Source: JBGTIS01 sp041745535 (GTDB lineage Bacteria; Bacteroidota; Bacteroidia; Cytophagales; Cyclobacteriaceae). From it: DNA of 13,648 bases. Positions 1-8,056 of this stretch are shown piece by piece. The notes beneath the pieces are model-generated. The model did not search any database. It was not told the DNA's origin and was given only the letters and a program-made list of their open reading frames with translations. Location of the stretch: NCBI GenBank assembly GCA_041745535.1, contig JBGTIS010000008.1, positions 1 through 13,648 on the forward strand, in the 5' to 3' direction. The translations under genes were made by a program, and so were the position numbers. The first letter of the stretch is position 1. Every line of letters starts with the position of its first letter.

Positions 1-314
1 CTTAAAGCCTGCCTGTCTCGTTGAGTAATAACTGTATGAAAGTTTTCATGGATAAATTCAATCTTACGGATGGCTACATTAATAAAGTTTTTAATATTCC
101 GCTCGTCGTTCTTAAAAAAAGCTCTCAGCTTACTTAAATCAATTTCATACGGCTGGTTGGTGACCGGCACTCTTGTTATAGTATTATTATCAGGCCCAGT
201 CGTATGGTTCCTTTTACCAGATCCATACCTTAGCAGCATTTGTTGCAGGTCTGCCGGACCAAAGGGTTTGGTAATAACATCGGTAAAATGTGTAGCTTCT
301 GGAGGCTTGTTCAT
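1..314 (-). CDS. End of receiver and Hpt-like segment, partial
   Basis: This frame resumes the receiver after the second frameshift. It contains THFTDVITKPFGPADLQQML, then a polar linker rich in Asn and Thr, then EIDLSKLRAFFKNDERNIKN followed by a helical stretch that resembles the first helices of an Hpt phosphotransfer domain. The phosphorylated histidine would lie beyond base 1, so Hpt is an inference. An ATG at 314 opens the frame but lies inside the fused gene and is probably not a true start. The overlap with the previous fragment arises from the frameshift. Confidence 0.55.
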   Translation of the reverse strand, partial: MNKPPEATHFTDVITKPFGPADLQQMLLRYGSGKRNHTTGPDNNTITRVPVTNQPYEIDLSKLRAFFKNDERNIKNFINVAIRKIEFIHENFHTVITQRDRQAL

Positions 315-567
315 TTACAGTATCAGCAGTTAAGGCTATAATGGGCACTTCCTTATAATACTTATCAGGTAAATTCCGCATTATCCGGGCGGCTTCGTAG
401 CCATCCATTACCGGCATCCGCACATCCATCAAAATCAGATCATATTGCTTTTCCCGGATCATTTCTAATGCTTTTGTGCCGTTTTCTGCTTCGTCAGGTA
501 CCAGTTGCCACCATTCTTTCATAAACTGAATAAATACGAACCGGTTAATCGCTACATCTTCTACCAA
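214..567 (-). CDS. Receiver-domain fragment of hybrid kinase
   Basis: The response-regulator receiver fold is recognisable: acidic pair in VED at the start, phosphoacceptor D48 in LILMDVRMPVMDG and the switch threonine T80 in IIALTAD. After residue about 90 the translation becomes nonsense (SYTFYRCYYQ). The sense sequence continues in the next frame as THFTDVITKPFGPADLQQML, giving the conserved lysine of the receiver. The start codon is TTG inside the fused gene, not a real initiation site. The frame before it reads KNLKILL, completing the first beta strand. This is the receiver of the same polypeptide as the upstream kinase core. Confidence 0.7.
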   Translation of the reverse strand: MVEDVAINRFVFIQFMKEWWQLVPDEAENGTKALEMIREKQYDLILMDVRMPVMDGYEAARIMRNLPDKYYKEVPIIALTADTVNEQASRSYTFYRCYYQTLWSGRPATNAAKVWIW

Positions 568-575
568 TAATATTT

Positions 576-1538
576 TCAGATTTTTAAGGTCGAATGTTTC
601 TTATCAGCTATGTTAACCGGTGCAGGGGCTGACTGTTCTTCGTGCAAGGCTAAGGTAAAAGAGAAACGGGAGCCTTTGCCCGGTTCACTTTTTACTTCTA
701 TGTGGCTGTCCATCAGCTCGAGCAACGATTTGGTGATAGACAAACCCAGGCCTATACCGCCATAGTCTCTCACTGTAGCGTTATTGGCCCGACTAAACGC
801 ATCAAAAATCAGGGACAGTTTATCCTGGGTTATGCCAATGCCTGTATCAGCTACCGAGAAAGTAATCCAGCGTATATCTTCTTTACGAAGTGAATTTACT
901 TCCAGCGTAATTTTTCCATCCCGTGTAAATTTTACCGCATTGCTGATCAGGTTGTGTAATATTTGTGAAAGCTTTAGCTGATCAGTATATACTGTTTTCG
1001 GAATGCTTTCATCAATATGAAAGTGCAACTCGTTACCCAGGTCGGCTGCCCGGGGCTGATGGGCTTTCTGTAAACTATTGATAAGTTCTGCCAGGTTTAC
1101 CTTTGTTTCCTCAACAGCTACTTTGCCTGCCTGCATCTTGCTGAAGTCCAGAATGTCATTAACCAGTACCATCAGGTTCTCAGCCGAAAACTTCAAAGCC
1201 TGGAGATTTTCTAATTGTTGATGGGTAGGCTTTTGTTGTAATAACAGACTAGAAAGGCCTACTACTGCATTGAGCGGTGTACGGATTTCGTGGCTCATGT
1301 GAGCCAGAAACTCTTCTTTGGCATGGGCAGCCTCTTCGGCCTGGGCCTTGGCTAATTTAAGAGATTCCTCCATTTGTCTGCGCTCAGTATTGTCGCGCAT
1401 AATTTTCAGGTATCCCCTCAGTATTTGGTTTTGGTCGCGAAGGGGCATGGTGAGTCCGCTGCCCCAGAAACGGCTCCCATCTTTCCGCTGATGCCAGCGT
1501 TCGTTCTCAGCACGGCCAGTTTGCCTGGCTAACTTCAT
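576..1538 (-). CDS. Histidine kinase core fragment (HisKA-HATPase)
   Basis: The 320 residues hold the end of PAS 3 (ERWHQRKDGSRFWGSG, a very typical PAS strand), a short coiled linker, HisKA with phosphoacceptor H83 in AHMSHEIRTPLN, and HATPase with N-box residues N196 and N200, the DTGIGI box at 231-236 and GIGLGLS at 261-267. All catalytic boxes are present. The frame is the same as that of the upstream PAS fragment, separated from it by one TAA and nine sense codons, so the ATG at 1538 is an internal Met and not a natural start. The product ends nine bases before the receiver fragment, which sits in the -1 frame. If translated alone it would be a soluble kinase core without sensor or receiver. 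Confidence 0.75.
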   Translation of the reverse strand: MKLARQTGRAENERWHQRKDGSRFWGSGLTMPLRDQNQILRGYLKIMRDNTERRQMEESLKLAKAQAEEAAHAKEEFLAHMSHEIRTPLNAVVGLSSLLLQQKPTHQQLENLQALKFSAENLMVLVNDILDFSKMQAGKVAVEETKVNLAELINSLQKAHQPRAADLGNELHFHIDESIPKTVYTDQLKLSQILHNLISNAVKFTRDGKITLEVNSLRKEDIRWITFSVADTGIGITQDKLSLIFDAFSRANNATVRDYGGIGLGLSITKSLLELMDSHIEVKSEPGKGSRFSFTLALHEEQSAPAPVNIADKKHSTLKI

Positions 1539-1565
1539 TTCTTTTTTGGGTGCTGTTTCTCTTTC

Positions 1566-2498
1566 TTAAGGGATAAAAATGATTTTTCCTGGCTGTCCGA
1601 TGGCTTCTTCCTTTGTATATCCCAGCAACCGCTCCGCGCCTGCATTCCAATTGGTTAGCTTCCCTGCTTTGTCCAGCGTAAAAATGGCATAGTCTTTCGC
1701 GCTTTCTAAAATCAGTTGCAGGTGTTCCTCACTTTGTCGTAAGGCCTCTTCTGCCTGCTTGCGTTCGGTAATATCATAAGCTACTACCAGCACGGCATAC
1801 ACTATGCCCTGCTCATTGCGCAAAGGTGTACCATGGCTCAAATAATGGCGCCCAAGGCTTTCCTGTTCATGCCGGAAGGGTTTGCCATAGAGGGCTGCCC
1901 GGTAATCGGTCTCAATTTTTTCAGCATTTTTTACATCCACCACTTCCCACAGGCTTTTCCCTTCAATGTCGGACGGTGCCTGTGCTGTTGCCTGTAATGC
2001 CTGTCCTTCAGCCAATACATACCGTAATTGCTGGTCAACCATATACACAATGCCATTAGGAAGATTGGCGGCAATGGTCCGGTAAATATTTACCTCACGC
2101 GACAGGTCAGGTACAATGGGGGCTGATCCAACAGCTTTGCCTTTGGAAGCTTCGGGTTGGGTAACTGCTGTAGCCTGATGGATGATAAATTCTGTTTCGC
2201 CATTTTCATTTTTTACAGGTTTAAACAGCAGTTCATAGGCAGGTTGACCCTCTTTTTGAGGTGTAGCGATACCAGTTACGGTTAGGATGACGGGTGCGCC
2301 ACTAACAAATACTTGCGCAAGTGTATTTTTTAAGGCATCCGGTTCCTTCATTAAAGCAGCGAAGAAATGCTTTTGAAGTAGCCGGGAAAAGTCCTTACCC
2401 TGCCAGGAGGTTGGGTTTTCACCCATCAATTTAAGATAATTATGGCTGATAGCTACTAACTTATGGTCTTTATCAATAACCATGTATGCGCCAGGCAA
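1566..2498 (-). CDS. PAS-domain N-terminal fragment of hybrid kinase
   Basis: The 310-residue product is the sensory part of the broken kinase. PAS 1 covers about residues 1-112, PAS 2 about 139-245 ending in the typical DITERKQAEEALRQSEEHL linker, and PAS 3 starts near 260 with the AIFTLDKAGKLTNWNAGAER pattern and is cut after residue 310 by TAA. No signal peptide or membrane helix is visible, so a cytoplasmic sensor is likely. The start used is TTG at 2498. An ATG 15 bases further in is an alternative, and the open frame reaches back to a TAA TAA pair without an ATG. The first residues already lie in PAS 1, which suggests that the true N-terminus is lost or shifted. On its own the fragment cannot signal, because it lacks the kinase core. 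Confidence 0.7.
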   Translation of the reverse strand: MPGAYMVIDKDHKLVAISHNYLKLMGENPTSWQGKDFSRLLQKHFFAALMKEPDALKNTLAQVFVSGAPVILTVTGIATPQKEGQPAYELLFKPVKNENGETEFIIHQATAVTQPEASKGKAVGSAPIVPDLSREVNIYRTIAANLPNGIVYMVDQQLRYVLAEGQALQATAQAPSDIEGKSLWEVVDVKNAEKIETDYRAALYGKPFRHEQESLGRHYLSHGTPLRNEQGIVYAVLVVAYDITERKQAEEALRQSEEHLQLILESAKDYAIFTLDKAGKLTNWNAGAERLLGYTKEEAIGQPGKIIFIP

Positions 2499-2620
2499 AT
2501 TAGACCATAACGCAGGCCAGAATGATTATTATTTGGTAACATAACAATGTACTTTGTACAGGATAATAAACTTATCCTAATAATCCGGTAAAAAGCATGC
2601 GGACCAGCTAAATTCTAATG

Positions 2621-2645
2621 TTTTTGGGTTATTACCTGCCAAAAA
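2621..2645. promoter_or_regulatory. Inverted repeat overlapping the minus-strand promoter
   Basis: TTTTTGG (2621-2627) and CCAAAAA (2639-2645) form a perfect 7-base inverted repeat with an 11-base centre. The right arm overlaps the TATTTTTG element and the left arm lies just past the expected transcription start, so an operator is possible. It could also be chance in an AT-rich spacer. The rest of 2499-3075 shows no convincing gene. Confidence 0.25.
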
Positions 2646-2672
2646 TATTTATTTCTCAAGAATTTACCCAAA
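2640..2672 (-). promoter_or_regulatory. Bacteroidota-type promoter for the broken kinase
   Basis: On the minus strand TTTG (2672-2669) is followed after 21 bases by TATTTTTG (2647-2640). This fits the TTTG / TAnnTTTG promoter pattern of the Bacteroidota with its 19-21 base spacing. Transcription would start near 2633, about 135 bases ahead of the TTG at 2498 and 91 ahead of the ATG at 2542. The promoter thus appears intact although the gene is broken. Confidence 0.5.
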
Positions 2673-2948
2673 GGTTTCAGTACCGTAAACATCCTAAATT
2701 TATTTTGCCGAAATAATAAGGATATCAAGAGCTTCCTGGTGCTGTCAAATGCTAATAAATTAACAAATCAGATAATGTATAGTTTCAAATTTAAAGCATG
2801 TTTTAAAAAAGCGCTTCCTTTATTTGCCATGCGCTTCATCCGGATTTCGCTCTAATGAGATATCCAAAAAAGTACAAAAAGAAATATTTTCATTAGGCCG
2901 TTATATCAAAAAGTTCTATTTTAAAAGGAAAAGTAAGATTGGTGCTGT

Positions 2949-2956
2949 TATTTTTG
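2949..2956 (+). promoter_or_regulatory. Candidate -7 element for the propeller kinase
   Basis: TATTTTTG matches TAnnTTTG and would give a leader of roughly 110 bases before the start at 3076. No TTTG is seen at the proper upstream distance, so support is weak. Confidence 0.3.
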
Positions 2957-3075
2957 GTGAAGTGAAAGAATTTTTATACAAATCATACAGGTATTGCTAT
3001 TATTTATTTGATTTTTCTTAATAAACAGCCACTTTCGGGTATAAAGGAGAGTGTCAGCACAGAAATTATAATCTG

Positions 3076-6000
3076 TTGGAAAAATTATACTTCAAATTAT
3101 GTATTGCCTCATTTTTCTTTATTGCGTTTAGTGGGGTAAACATCAATGCGCAGCCTCAGATGATGTTTAACAAATACACCATAGAAGATGGTCTTTCCAA
3201 TAACTACATCAGGGGTATTGTTCAGGATGCGGATGGCCTTATCTGGCTGGCTACTGAAGATGGCCTCAACACATTCAATAGCCATTCCTTCTACGTTTAC
3301 CAGAACAATCCGGAAGATACTACCAGTATTACAAACCATCCTATTATGGCTTTGGAGGAAGACGCGGAACATAATATATGGGTAGGTACCTGGGGCGGCG
3401 GTATTTTTATATTTAATAAGGAACTGGATAATTTTAAACAACTTGCCCATCAGCCCAACAACCCAAATACACCCAGATCGAGCTTTATTTACGATTTATT
3501 TAAAGATGAGCAGGGTAATATGTGGATCGGAACCAGCGGAGGCGGCATTAACCGATATGATCCTGAACAAAAAAAGTTTTTTTATTATACGCATAATCCC
3601 CAAAACAAGGAAAGCCTGAGCCATGACCAGGTTAGTGCTATCGCTGAGGATAGGTCGGGAAATCTCTGGATTGGGACACGGGGCGGAGGATTAAACCGCC
3701 TTGATCCGGAAACCGGAATTTTTACCCGTTTCCTGCACGAAGAAGATAATGAAAACAGCCTGAGCAGCAATCAGGTTAATTGCGTTTTCTACGATAGTCA
3801 GCAACGGTTGTGGGTAGGTACCTGGGGCTATGGTGTAAACATGATGACAGACAATACCGATGAGTTTATCCGGTACAACTATCATCCTGACGATTCTGCT
3901 TCATTGGTCAACGAACAGGTTTGGAGTATCGCTGAAGGTGAAAATGGTGAAATCTGGTTGGGAACCGATAACGGATTGTCGGTATACAACGAAAAGAAAA
4001 ACAATTTTTACAATTACAGGCATAATCCTTTTGATACAAGAAGTTTAAATGGAAATTCCATAAAAAGCTTGTATACCGATCATCAGGGGCGTATGTGGGT
4101 GGGAACCTACAACACTGGCATTGGCATATACGATAGTCGGTTGAATCAGTTTGAACACTTTTATGCCAAAGGGAACCAGAACTCACTTTCTTCTAACGAT
4201 ATCAGTGCTTTTCAGGAAGTTGGAGATGGAAAGCATGTTTGGGTAGGCACCGATGGTGGCGGACTGAATTTATGGAATTTACCCAATAATCATTTCGTGG
4301 ATTATCCGCATAACCCGCACAACCCGAAGAGTATTGGCGGTAACAAAATTAAAACTTTGCTGAAGGATAATAAGGGTGGCTTGTGGATTGGTTTCTGGGG
4401 AAGCGGTATGGATTATTATGATCCGGAAGAGAAAAGTTTTACTCATTTTGGGAAAGGAAAAAATGGGATCAATAACGAAAACATTACTACCATAGCACAA
4501 GACCATGACGGATACCTGTGGTTAGGAAGTTTTGGCGGGGGAGTTGCCCGGTTTCACTCCGATAGTTTATCTTTTCAGTATTTTACACAAAATCTATCTG
4601 ATTCTGGCAATATCAGTAGTAATTACATCTGGACTATCCTGGTAGATAAGCAAAACAATGTGTGGGTAGGTACGATAAATGGTACCTTAGACCTGTTTGA
4701 TAGAAAACTTGGAAAGTTTGTGCCGGTTGATTATTATGATAAGAAAAAAACCGGTTATTCCATTCAAACGCTGTTAGAAGATACCCCAGGTAGGTTGTGG
4801 ATTGGTACCGAAGGTGGAGGCCTTAAACTGCTGGATAAAGAAGCCCAAACCTGCCAATCATTTACTACCCAGAATGGGCTTCCCAGTAACCATATCAATT
4901 CAATTGTGAAAGCGGATGATGGGAACCTTTGGCTGGGTACCAATTATGGGATTGCCAGTTTTAATCCTGAAACTGCCGATGTCAGAGTTTTTAATAAGCA
5001 CGATGGGTTACAAGGCCTACAGTTTAACCGGCAGGCTTCCTGCAAACTGAGTTCAGGCAAAATTTTATTAGGGGGTGTCAGTGGCTTTAACAGGTTTTAT
5101 CCGGATAGCCTGAAAACGTATGACCTACAAGTGCCTGTGGTATTAACTAATTTTCAGATATTCAATAAACCTGTACCCATTGGCGCGGAAGATTCGCCCC
5201 TGCAGGTTAATATTAATGAAACCAAAACCCTTACCCTGTCTTACGATCAGTCGGTATTTAGTATAGAGTATGTTGGCATTAACTATACCTATCCGCAAAG
5301 AACACATTACCAGTATAAACTGAAAGGGTTTGTGGATGAAAGCTGGCAAAAGGTGGACAAAGAGCAAAAAGCAACCTATACCAATCTGCATCCGGGCAAT
5401 TATGAGTTTATGGTTACCACCTATGATGCCGATTCTAAAGAAGTAAATAACCTGGCACACACGTTGTTAATTACCATTACACCTCCATGGTGGCAAACCT
5501 GGTGGGCCCGGCTGCTCGCCCTGCTTTTGTTGGTAGCAGTTATCTGGATCATATCGCGGTGGCGGGTACGCAGGATAAAGGAACGCAACAAAAGGTTAGA
5601 AAAAGAGGTAGCCGAACGTACTTTAAAATTACAGGAAGCGAATCATAGTTTGAAGGAGATGTTTATGCTGGTGCACGAACAGAAGGAAGAAATACAGGCA
5701 CAGGCAGAAGAATTAGCAGAATCTAACGAAGAAATCAAATCAATCAACCACAGGCTGGAAGAACATGTGGAACTGCGTACTGCCGACCTCCATAAATCTA
5801 ATGAAGAGCTGGATAACTTTGTGTACCGGGTTTCGCATGATATTCGCGCCCCTTTATCGTCGTTGCTGGGGCTGGTAGGATTGATGGAAATAGAAAAGGA
5901 TTCGGGCCAGTTAAACCAATACCTGAAAATGGCTACCAAAAGCATTAACAAGCTGGATGGATTTGTGCGGGATATTCTGGATTATTCCCGTAATTCAAGA

Positions 6001-6477
6001 ATGCATATCAATCGGGTAGCGATTAATTTTCCCGAATTGCTGCAAAGTATTCAGGAAGAACTGCAATACATGGAAAATGCCACCCGGCTGGAAGTTATTA
6101 AGGAATTTAATATTAATCATCCGCATTATAGCGATACCAGGCGATTGCATATTATTTTCCGCAACCTGTTTTCCAACGCCATCAAATACCAGAACCTGTA
6201 CCTCAATTCACCCTACATTAAATTCAACATTAGTTCTGAAAAGGAAGCCGCGTTCATACTAATAGAAGACAATGGGGTAGGCATTGACGCACCTCAAATT
6301 CCGAAAGTATTTGACATGTTTTACCGGGGAAGCGAGCTTTCTACAGGGTCGGGCATCGGGCTTTATATTGTAAAGGAAACCATTGAGAAAATGGGTGGGT
6401 TTATTACCTTGCAATCGAAACTGGGTGCTGGCACCATTATTACCATTAAACTGCCCAATATTTTGCCCAACTATTAG
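3076..6477 (+). CDS. Two-propeller (reg_prop/Y_Y_Y) sensor histidine kinase
   Basis: The 1133-residue membrane sensor resembles the sensor half of hybrid two-component systems. A signal peptide covers about residues 1-25 (ending NINAQ). About 14 reg_prop repeats follow, with cores such as GNLWIGTRGGGLNRLDP and GRLWIGTEGGGLKLLD, enough for two seven-bladed propellers. A Y_Y_Y domain spans about 687-800, a single membrane helix about 806-828 (WWARLLALLLLVAVIW), and a long coiled coil about 835-915. HisKA has phosphoacceptor H921 in RVSHDIRAPLSSLLG. HATPase has N1034 in RNLFSNAIKYQ, plus EDNGVGI and GSGIGLYIVKE. The propellers are expected in the periplasm, where relatives sense glycans. Unlike classical HTCS proteins it stops after the kinase core, with no receiver or AraC domain, so its response regulator must lie elsewhere. 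The start is TTG; no ATG lies upstream in frame after the stop at 3022, and the signal peptide begins right after it. The ligand is unknown. Confidence 0.9.
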   Translation: MEKLYFKLCIASFFFIAFSGVNINAQPQMMFNKYTIEDGLSNNYIRGIVQDADGLIWLATEDGLNTFNSHSFYVYQNNPEDTTSITNHPIMALEEDAEHNIWVGTWGGGIFIFNKELDNFKQLAHQPNNPNTPRSSFIYDLFKDEQGNMWIGTSGGGINRYDPEQKKFFYYTHNPQNKESLSHDQVSAIAEDRSGNLWIGTRGGGLNRLDPETGIFTRFLHEEDNENSLSSNQVNCVFYDSQQRLWVGTWGYGVNMMTDNTDEFIRYNYHPDDSASLVNEQVWSIAEGENGEIWLGTDNGLSVYNEKKNNFYNYRHNPFDTRSLNGNSIKSLYTDHQGRMWVGTYNTGIGIYDSRLNQFEHFYAKGNQNSLSSNDISAFQEVGDGKHVWVGTDGGGLNLWNLPNNHFVDYPHNPHNPKSIGGNKIKTLLKDNKGGLWIGFWGSGMDYYDPEEKSFTHFGKGKNGINNENITTIAQDHDGYLWLGSFGGGVARFHSDSLSFQYFTQNLSDSGNISSNYIWTILVDKQNNVWVGTINGTLDLFDRKLGKFVPVDYYDKKKTGYSIQTLLEDTPGRLWIGTEGGGLKLLDKEAQTCQSFTTQNGLPSNHINSIVKADDGNLWLGTNYGIASFNPETADVRVFNKHDGLQGLQFNRQASCKLSSGKILLGGVSGFNRFYPDSLKTYDLQVPVVLTNFQIFNKPVPIGAEDSPLQVNINETKTLTLSYDQSVFSIEYVGINYTYPQRTHYQYKLKGFVDESWQKVDKEQKATYTNLHPGNYEFMVTTYDADSKEVNNLAHTLLITITPPWWQTWWARLLALLLLVAVIWIISRWRVRRIKERNKRLEKEVAERTLKLQEANHSLKEMFMLVHEQKEEIQAQAEELAESNEEIKSINHRLEEHVELRTADLHKSNEELDNFVYRVSHDIRAPLSSLLGLVGLMEIEKDSGQLNQYLKMATKSINKLDGFVRDILDYSRNSRMHINRVAINFPELLQSIQEELQYMENATRLEVIKEFNINHPHYSDTRRLHIIFRNLFSNAIKYQNLYLNSPYIKFNISSEKEAAFILIEDNGVGIDAPQIPKVFDMFYRGSELSTGSGIGLYIVKETIEKMGGFITLQSKLGAGTIITIKLPNILPNY

Positions 6478-6490
6478 CCACAATTGGCTA
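6475..6490 (+). other. Short hairpin at the kinase stop codon
   Basis: TAGCCA (6475-6480) and TGGCTA (6485-6490) pair perfectly around CAAT and include the stop codon. No T-run follows, so it is not a classical terminator. It lies in the 36-base gap before the aminotransferase and might attenuate or stabilise a shared transcript. Confidence 0.3.
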
Positions 6491-6513
6491 TCTATCCGCA
6501 AAGTTAATATGGA

Positions 6514-7791
6514 ATGAAAAAACCATTTGTTACCCCTTCGCGAAGAAAATTTGTAAAACACCTGTCGGCCGGCCTCACCGGATCGGTACTGGGAATTAAA
6601 AATGCTTCAGCATTTGAAATGACAGCTCTTGCCGGCAAGAGCAACGACGAAAGCTACTGGGCAGCCGTGCGAAGTGCTTTCCCTTTAACAAAAAGCCGGG
6701 TATACTTTAACAACGGCACTTTTGGTCCTTCGCCCTATCCGGTGCTGGACATTATTCATGAGCAGCTTGATTATTACAACGAAATAGGTGAGTACGGCAA
6801 CACCAAAATTACCCGCGAAAAGGTGGCCGGGTATGTGAAAGTGAAACCGGAAGAAATTTCCCTCACCCATAATACCACCGAAGGCATTAATATTGTAGCC
6901 TGGGGCCTGCCCCTGAAAAAAGGCGATGAGGTAATTATTACCCGGCAGGAGCATGTGGGCAATGCGCTTCCGTGGCTGAACCGCGCCAAGCTACATGGTA
7001 TTGTGCTGAAACCCTTTGAACCTGCCCGTACGGCCGAAGCCAACCTGAAACTGATTGATCAGTTAATTACCGGCAAAACCAGCGTAATTGCCATTCCGCA
7101 TATTACCTGTACCACAGGCCTGGTAATGCCAGTTAAAGAGATTGCCGCGCTTGCCCGTAGTAAAAACATTTTTACAGCTATTGATGGGGCACACGGTGCC
7201 GGTACCTTTGACCTGGATTTGAAAGCCCTGGGGTGCGATACCTATGCCACCAGCTGCCACAAATGGATGCTGGGTCCAAACGGAACCGGATTTCTGTATG
7301 TCAAAGAAGAATTGTTAGATACCATTCAGGCGTATTGGGTGGGTGGGTATTCCGACACGGGTTGGGACCTACAAGCCGAACCTCCGGTGTTGAATGGCTA
7401 CGTACCCACGGCGCATCGCTACGATTTTGGTTCGCAAAACGCGGCGCTGTATGCAGGCGTAGACGCTGCTATTGATTTTCTTACCGAAATCGGGCAACGG
7501 AAAATTGAAGGCAGGGTAAAAGAGCTGGCTGCTTATCTGCAAAACCAGCTCATGGCCCTGGAAGATAAGGTGGACATGTTAACGCCCACCGAACCCCAGT
7601 CCCGCTTGTCCATGATCGGATTCCGGCCCGGAAATATGGATTACCTGGCCTTTAACAAGATAGCACAGGAACACAAATTCAGAATCAGGGTAGTGCCCGA
7701 AAGCGGATTGAATGCCATCCGGATATCTACCCACATTTATAACAGCAAGCAGGATATCGACCGGTTTGTAGACATGGTTAAAACCTCCTGA
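6514..7791 (+). CDS. Tat-exported class V aminotransferase-like PLP enzyme
   Basis: The 425-residue protein is of the class V aminotransferase family (cysteine desulfurase / isopenicillin N epimerase-like fold type I). A twin-arginine signal is visible at residues 9-15 (SRRKFVK), followed by a weakly hydrophobic stretch to about residue 35, so export of the folded holoenzyme is expected. PLP landmarks are D224 in AIDGAHGAGTFDLD, which contacts the pyridine nitrogen, and Schiff-base lysine K250 in SCHKWMLGPNGTGFLYV. THNTTEGINIVAWGL (about 118-132) corresponds to the phosphate-binding loop. The substrate is not evident: relatives include epimerases, desulfurases and lyases. No cysteine-rich active loop typical of desulfurases was recognised. 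The gene begins 36 bases after the propeller kinase and may share its transcript, although no functional link is known. The ATG is well supported by the adjacent Tat motif. Confidence 0.88.
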   Translation: MKKPFVTPSRRKFVKHLSAGLTGSVLGIKNASAFEMTALAGKSNDESYWAAVRSAFPLTKSRVYFNNGTFGPSPYPVLDIIHEQLDYYNEIGEYGNTKITREKVAGYVKVKPEEISLTHNTTEGINIVAWGLPLKKGDEVIITRQEHVGNALPWLNRAKLHGIVLKPFEPARTAEANLKLIDQLITGKTSVIAIPHITCTTGLVMPVKEIAALARSKNIFTAIDGAHGAGTFDLDLKALGCDTYATSCHKWMLGPNGTGFLYVKEELLDTIQAYWVGGYSDTGWDLQAEPPVLNGYVPTAHRYDFGSQNAALYAGVDAAIDFLTEIGQRKIEGRVKELAAYLQNQLMALEDKVDMLTPTEPQSRLSMIGFRPGNMDYLAFNKIAQEHKFRIRVVPESGLNAIRISTHIYNSKQDIDRFVDMVKTS

Positions 7792-7794
7792 GCC

Positions 7795-7815
7795 ACAAAA
7801 AGGCTTACCGGCCTT
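7795..7815 (-). terminator. Terminator of the small minus-strand gene
   Basis: Read on the minus strand, AAGGC, a 6-base loop and GCCTT are followed directly by a T-run (GCCTTTTTG). It lies at the stop codon of the small membrane-protein frame, which supports that frame as a gene. On the plus strand no T-run follows. Confidence 0.45.
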
Positions 7816-8017
7816 ACGTCCTTCTCAGTTGTCCGTATGCTTTTTGTACTGTTCTGATTACCCATTCTATGGGGTTGGGTACTTTGTTAAAAACCCACAG
7901 CAGCATATACACTTCAATAAGGAAAAACATAATAAGGCTCAACATAAGAAAAATATCAGTTGAGGTGAGCACAACAGCGCTCATTATATATAGCATCAGT
8001 GTTAATTTCATTGTCAT
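7814..8017 (-). CDS. Small hydrophobic membrane protein, hypothetical
   Basis: A 67-residue product starts at the ATG of MTMKLTLMLYIMS. An ATG 39 bases upstream would add 13 residues and is an alternative start. Two hydrophobic segments (about residues 5-30 and 20-42, nearly continuous) are followed by a basic tail ending KAYGQLRRT, so an inner-membrane protein with a cytoplasmic C-terminus is plausible. No family is recognised. Support comes from the hydrophobic pattern and the hairpin plus T-run right at the stop codon. Against it are the short length and the absence of a clear promoter. It is convergent with the aminotransferase gene, 22 bases away. Confidence 0.4.
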   Translation of the reverse strand: MTMKLTLMLYIMSAVVLTSTDIFLMLSLIMFFLIEVYMLLWVFNKVPNPIEWVIRTVQKAYGQLRRT

Positions 8018-8056
8018 ACATTTTGGTGAAAGAAATAGTTTTCCGTACGAAACCAT

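Larger units (their letters stand above)
1..2498 (-). pseudogene. Disrupted hybrid sensor histidine kinase
   Basis: Four adjacent minus-strand reading frames join into one protein: three PAS domains, HisKA, HATPase, receiver and a start of an Hpt-like domain that leaves the window at base 1. An in-frame TAA (1568-1566) sits inside the third PAS where the family usually has an acidic residue, and the frame continues without a shift. Near 575 the receiver lies in the -1 frame, repaired by one extra A in an A-run. Near 304 the frame shifts again, repaired by removing one A, which restores the conserved TKPF of the receiver. The start is also unclear: only TTG is available at 2498, while an ATG at 2542 lies in another frame, so a further lesion is possible. 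Seen: the lesions. Inferred: decay, or base-level errors in the sequence. The lesions are too many for a functional full-length kinase unless they are errors. Confidence 0.8.

Noticed and set aside
567..580. Programmed -1 frameshift between kinase core and receiver
   Set aside because: The A-run TTAAAAATCTGA does not form a proper X XXY YYZ slippery heptamer in the zero frame, and other lesions are present in the same gene, so mutation or error is simpler.
2824..3021. 65-codon plus-strand frame
   Set aside because: No domain or family pattern, AT-rich spacer, and it overlaps a candidate promoter element of the next gene.
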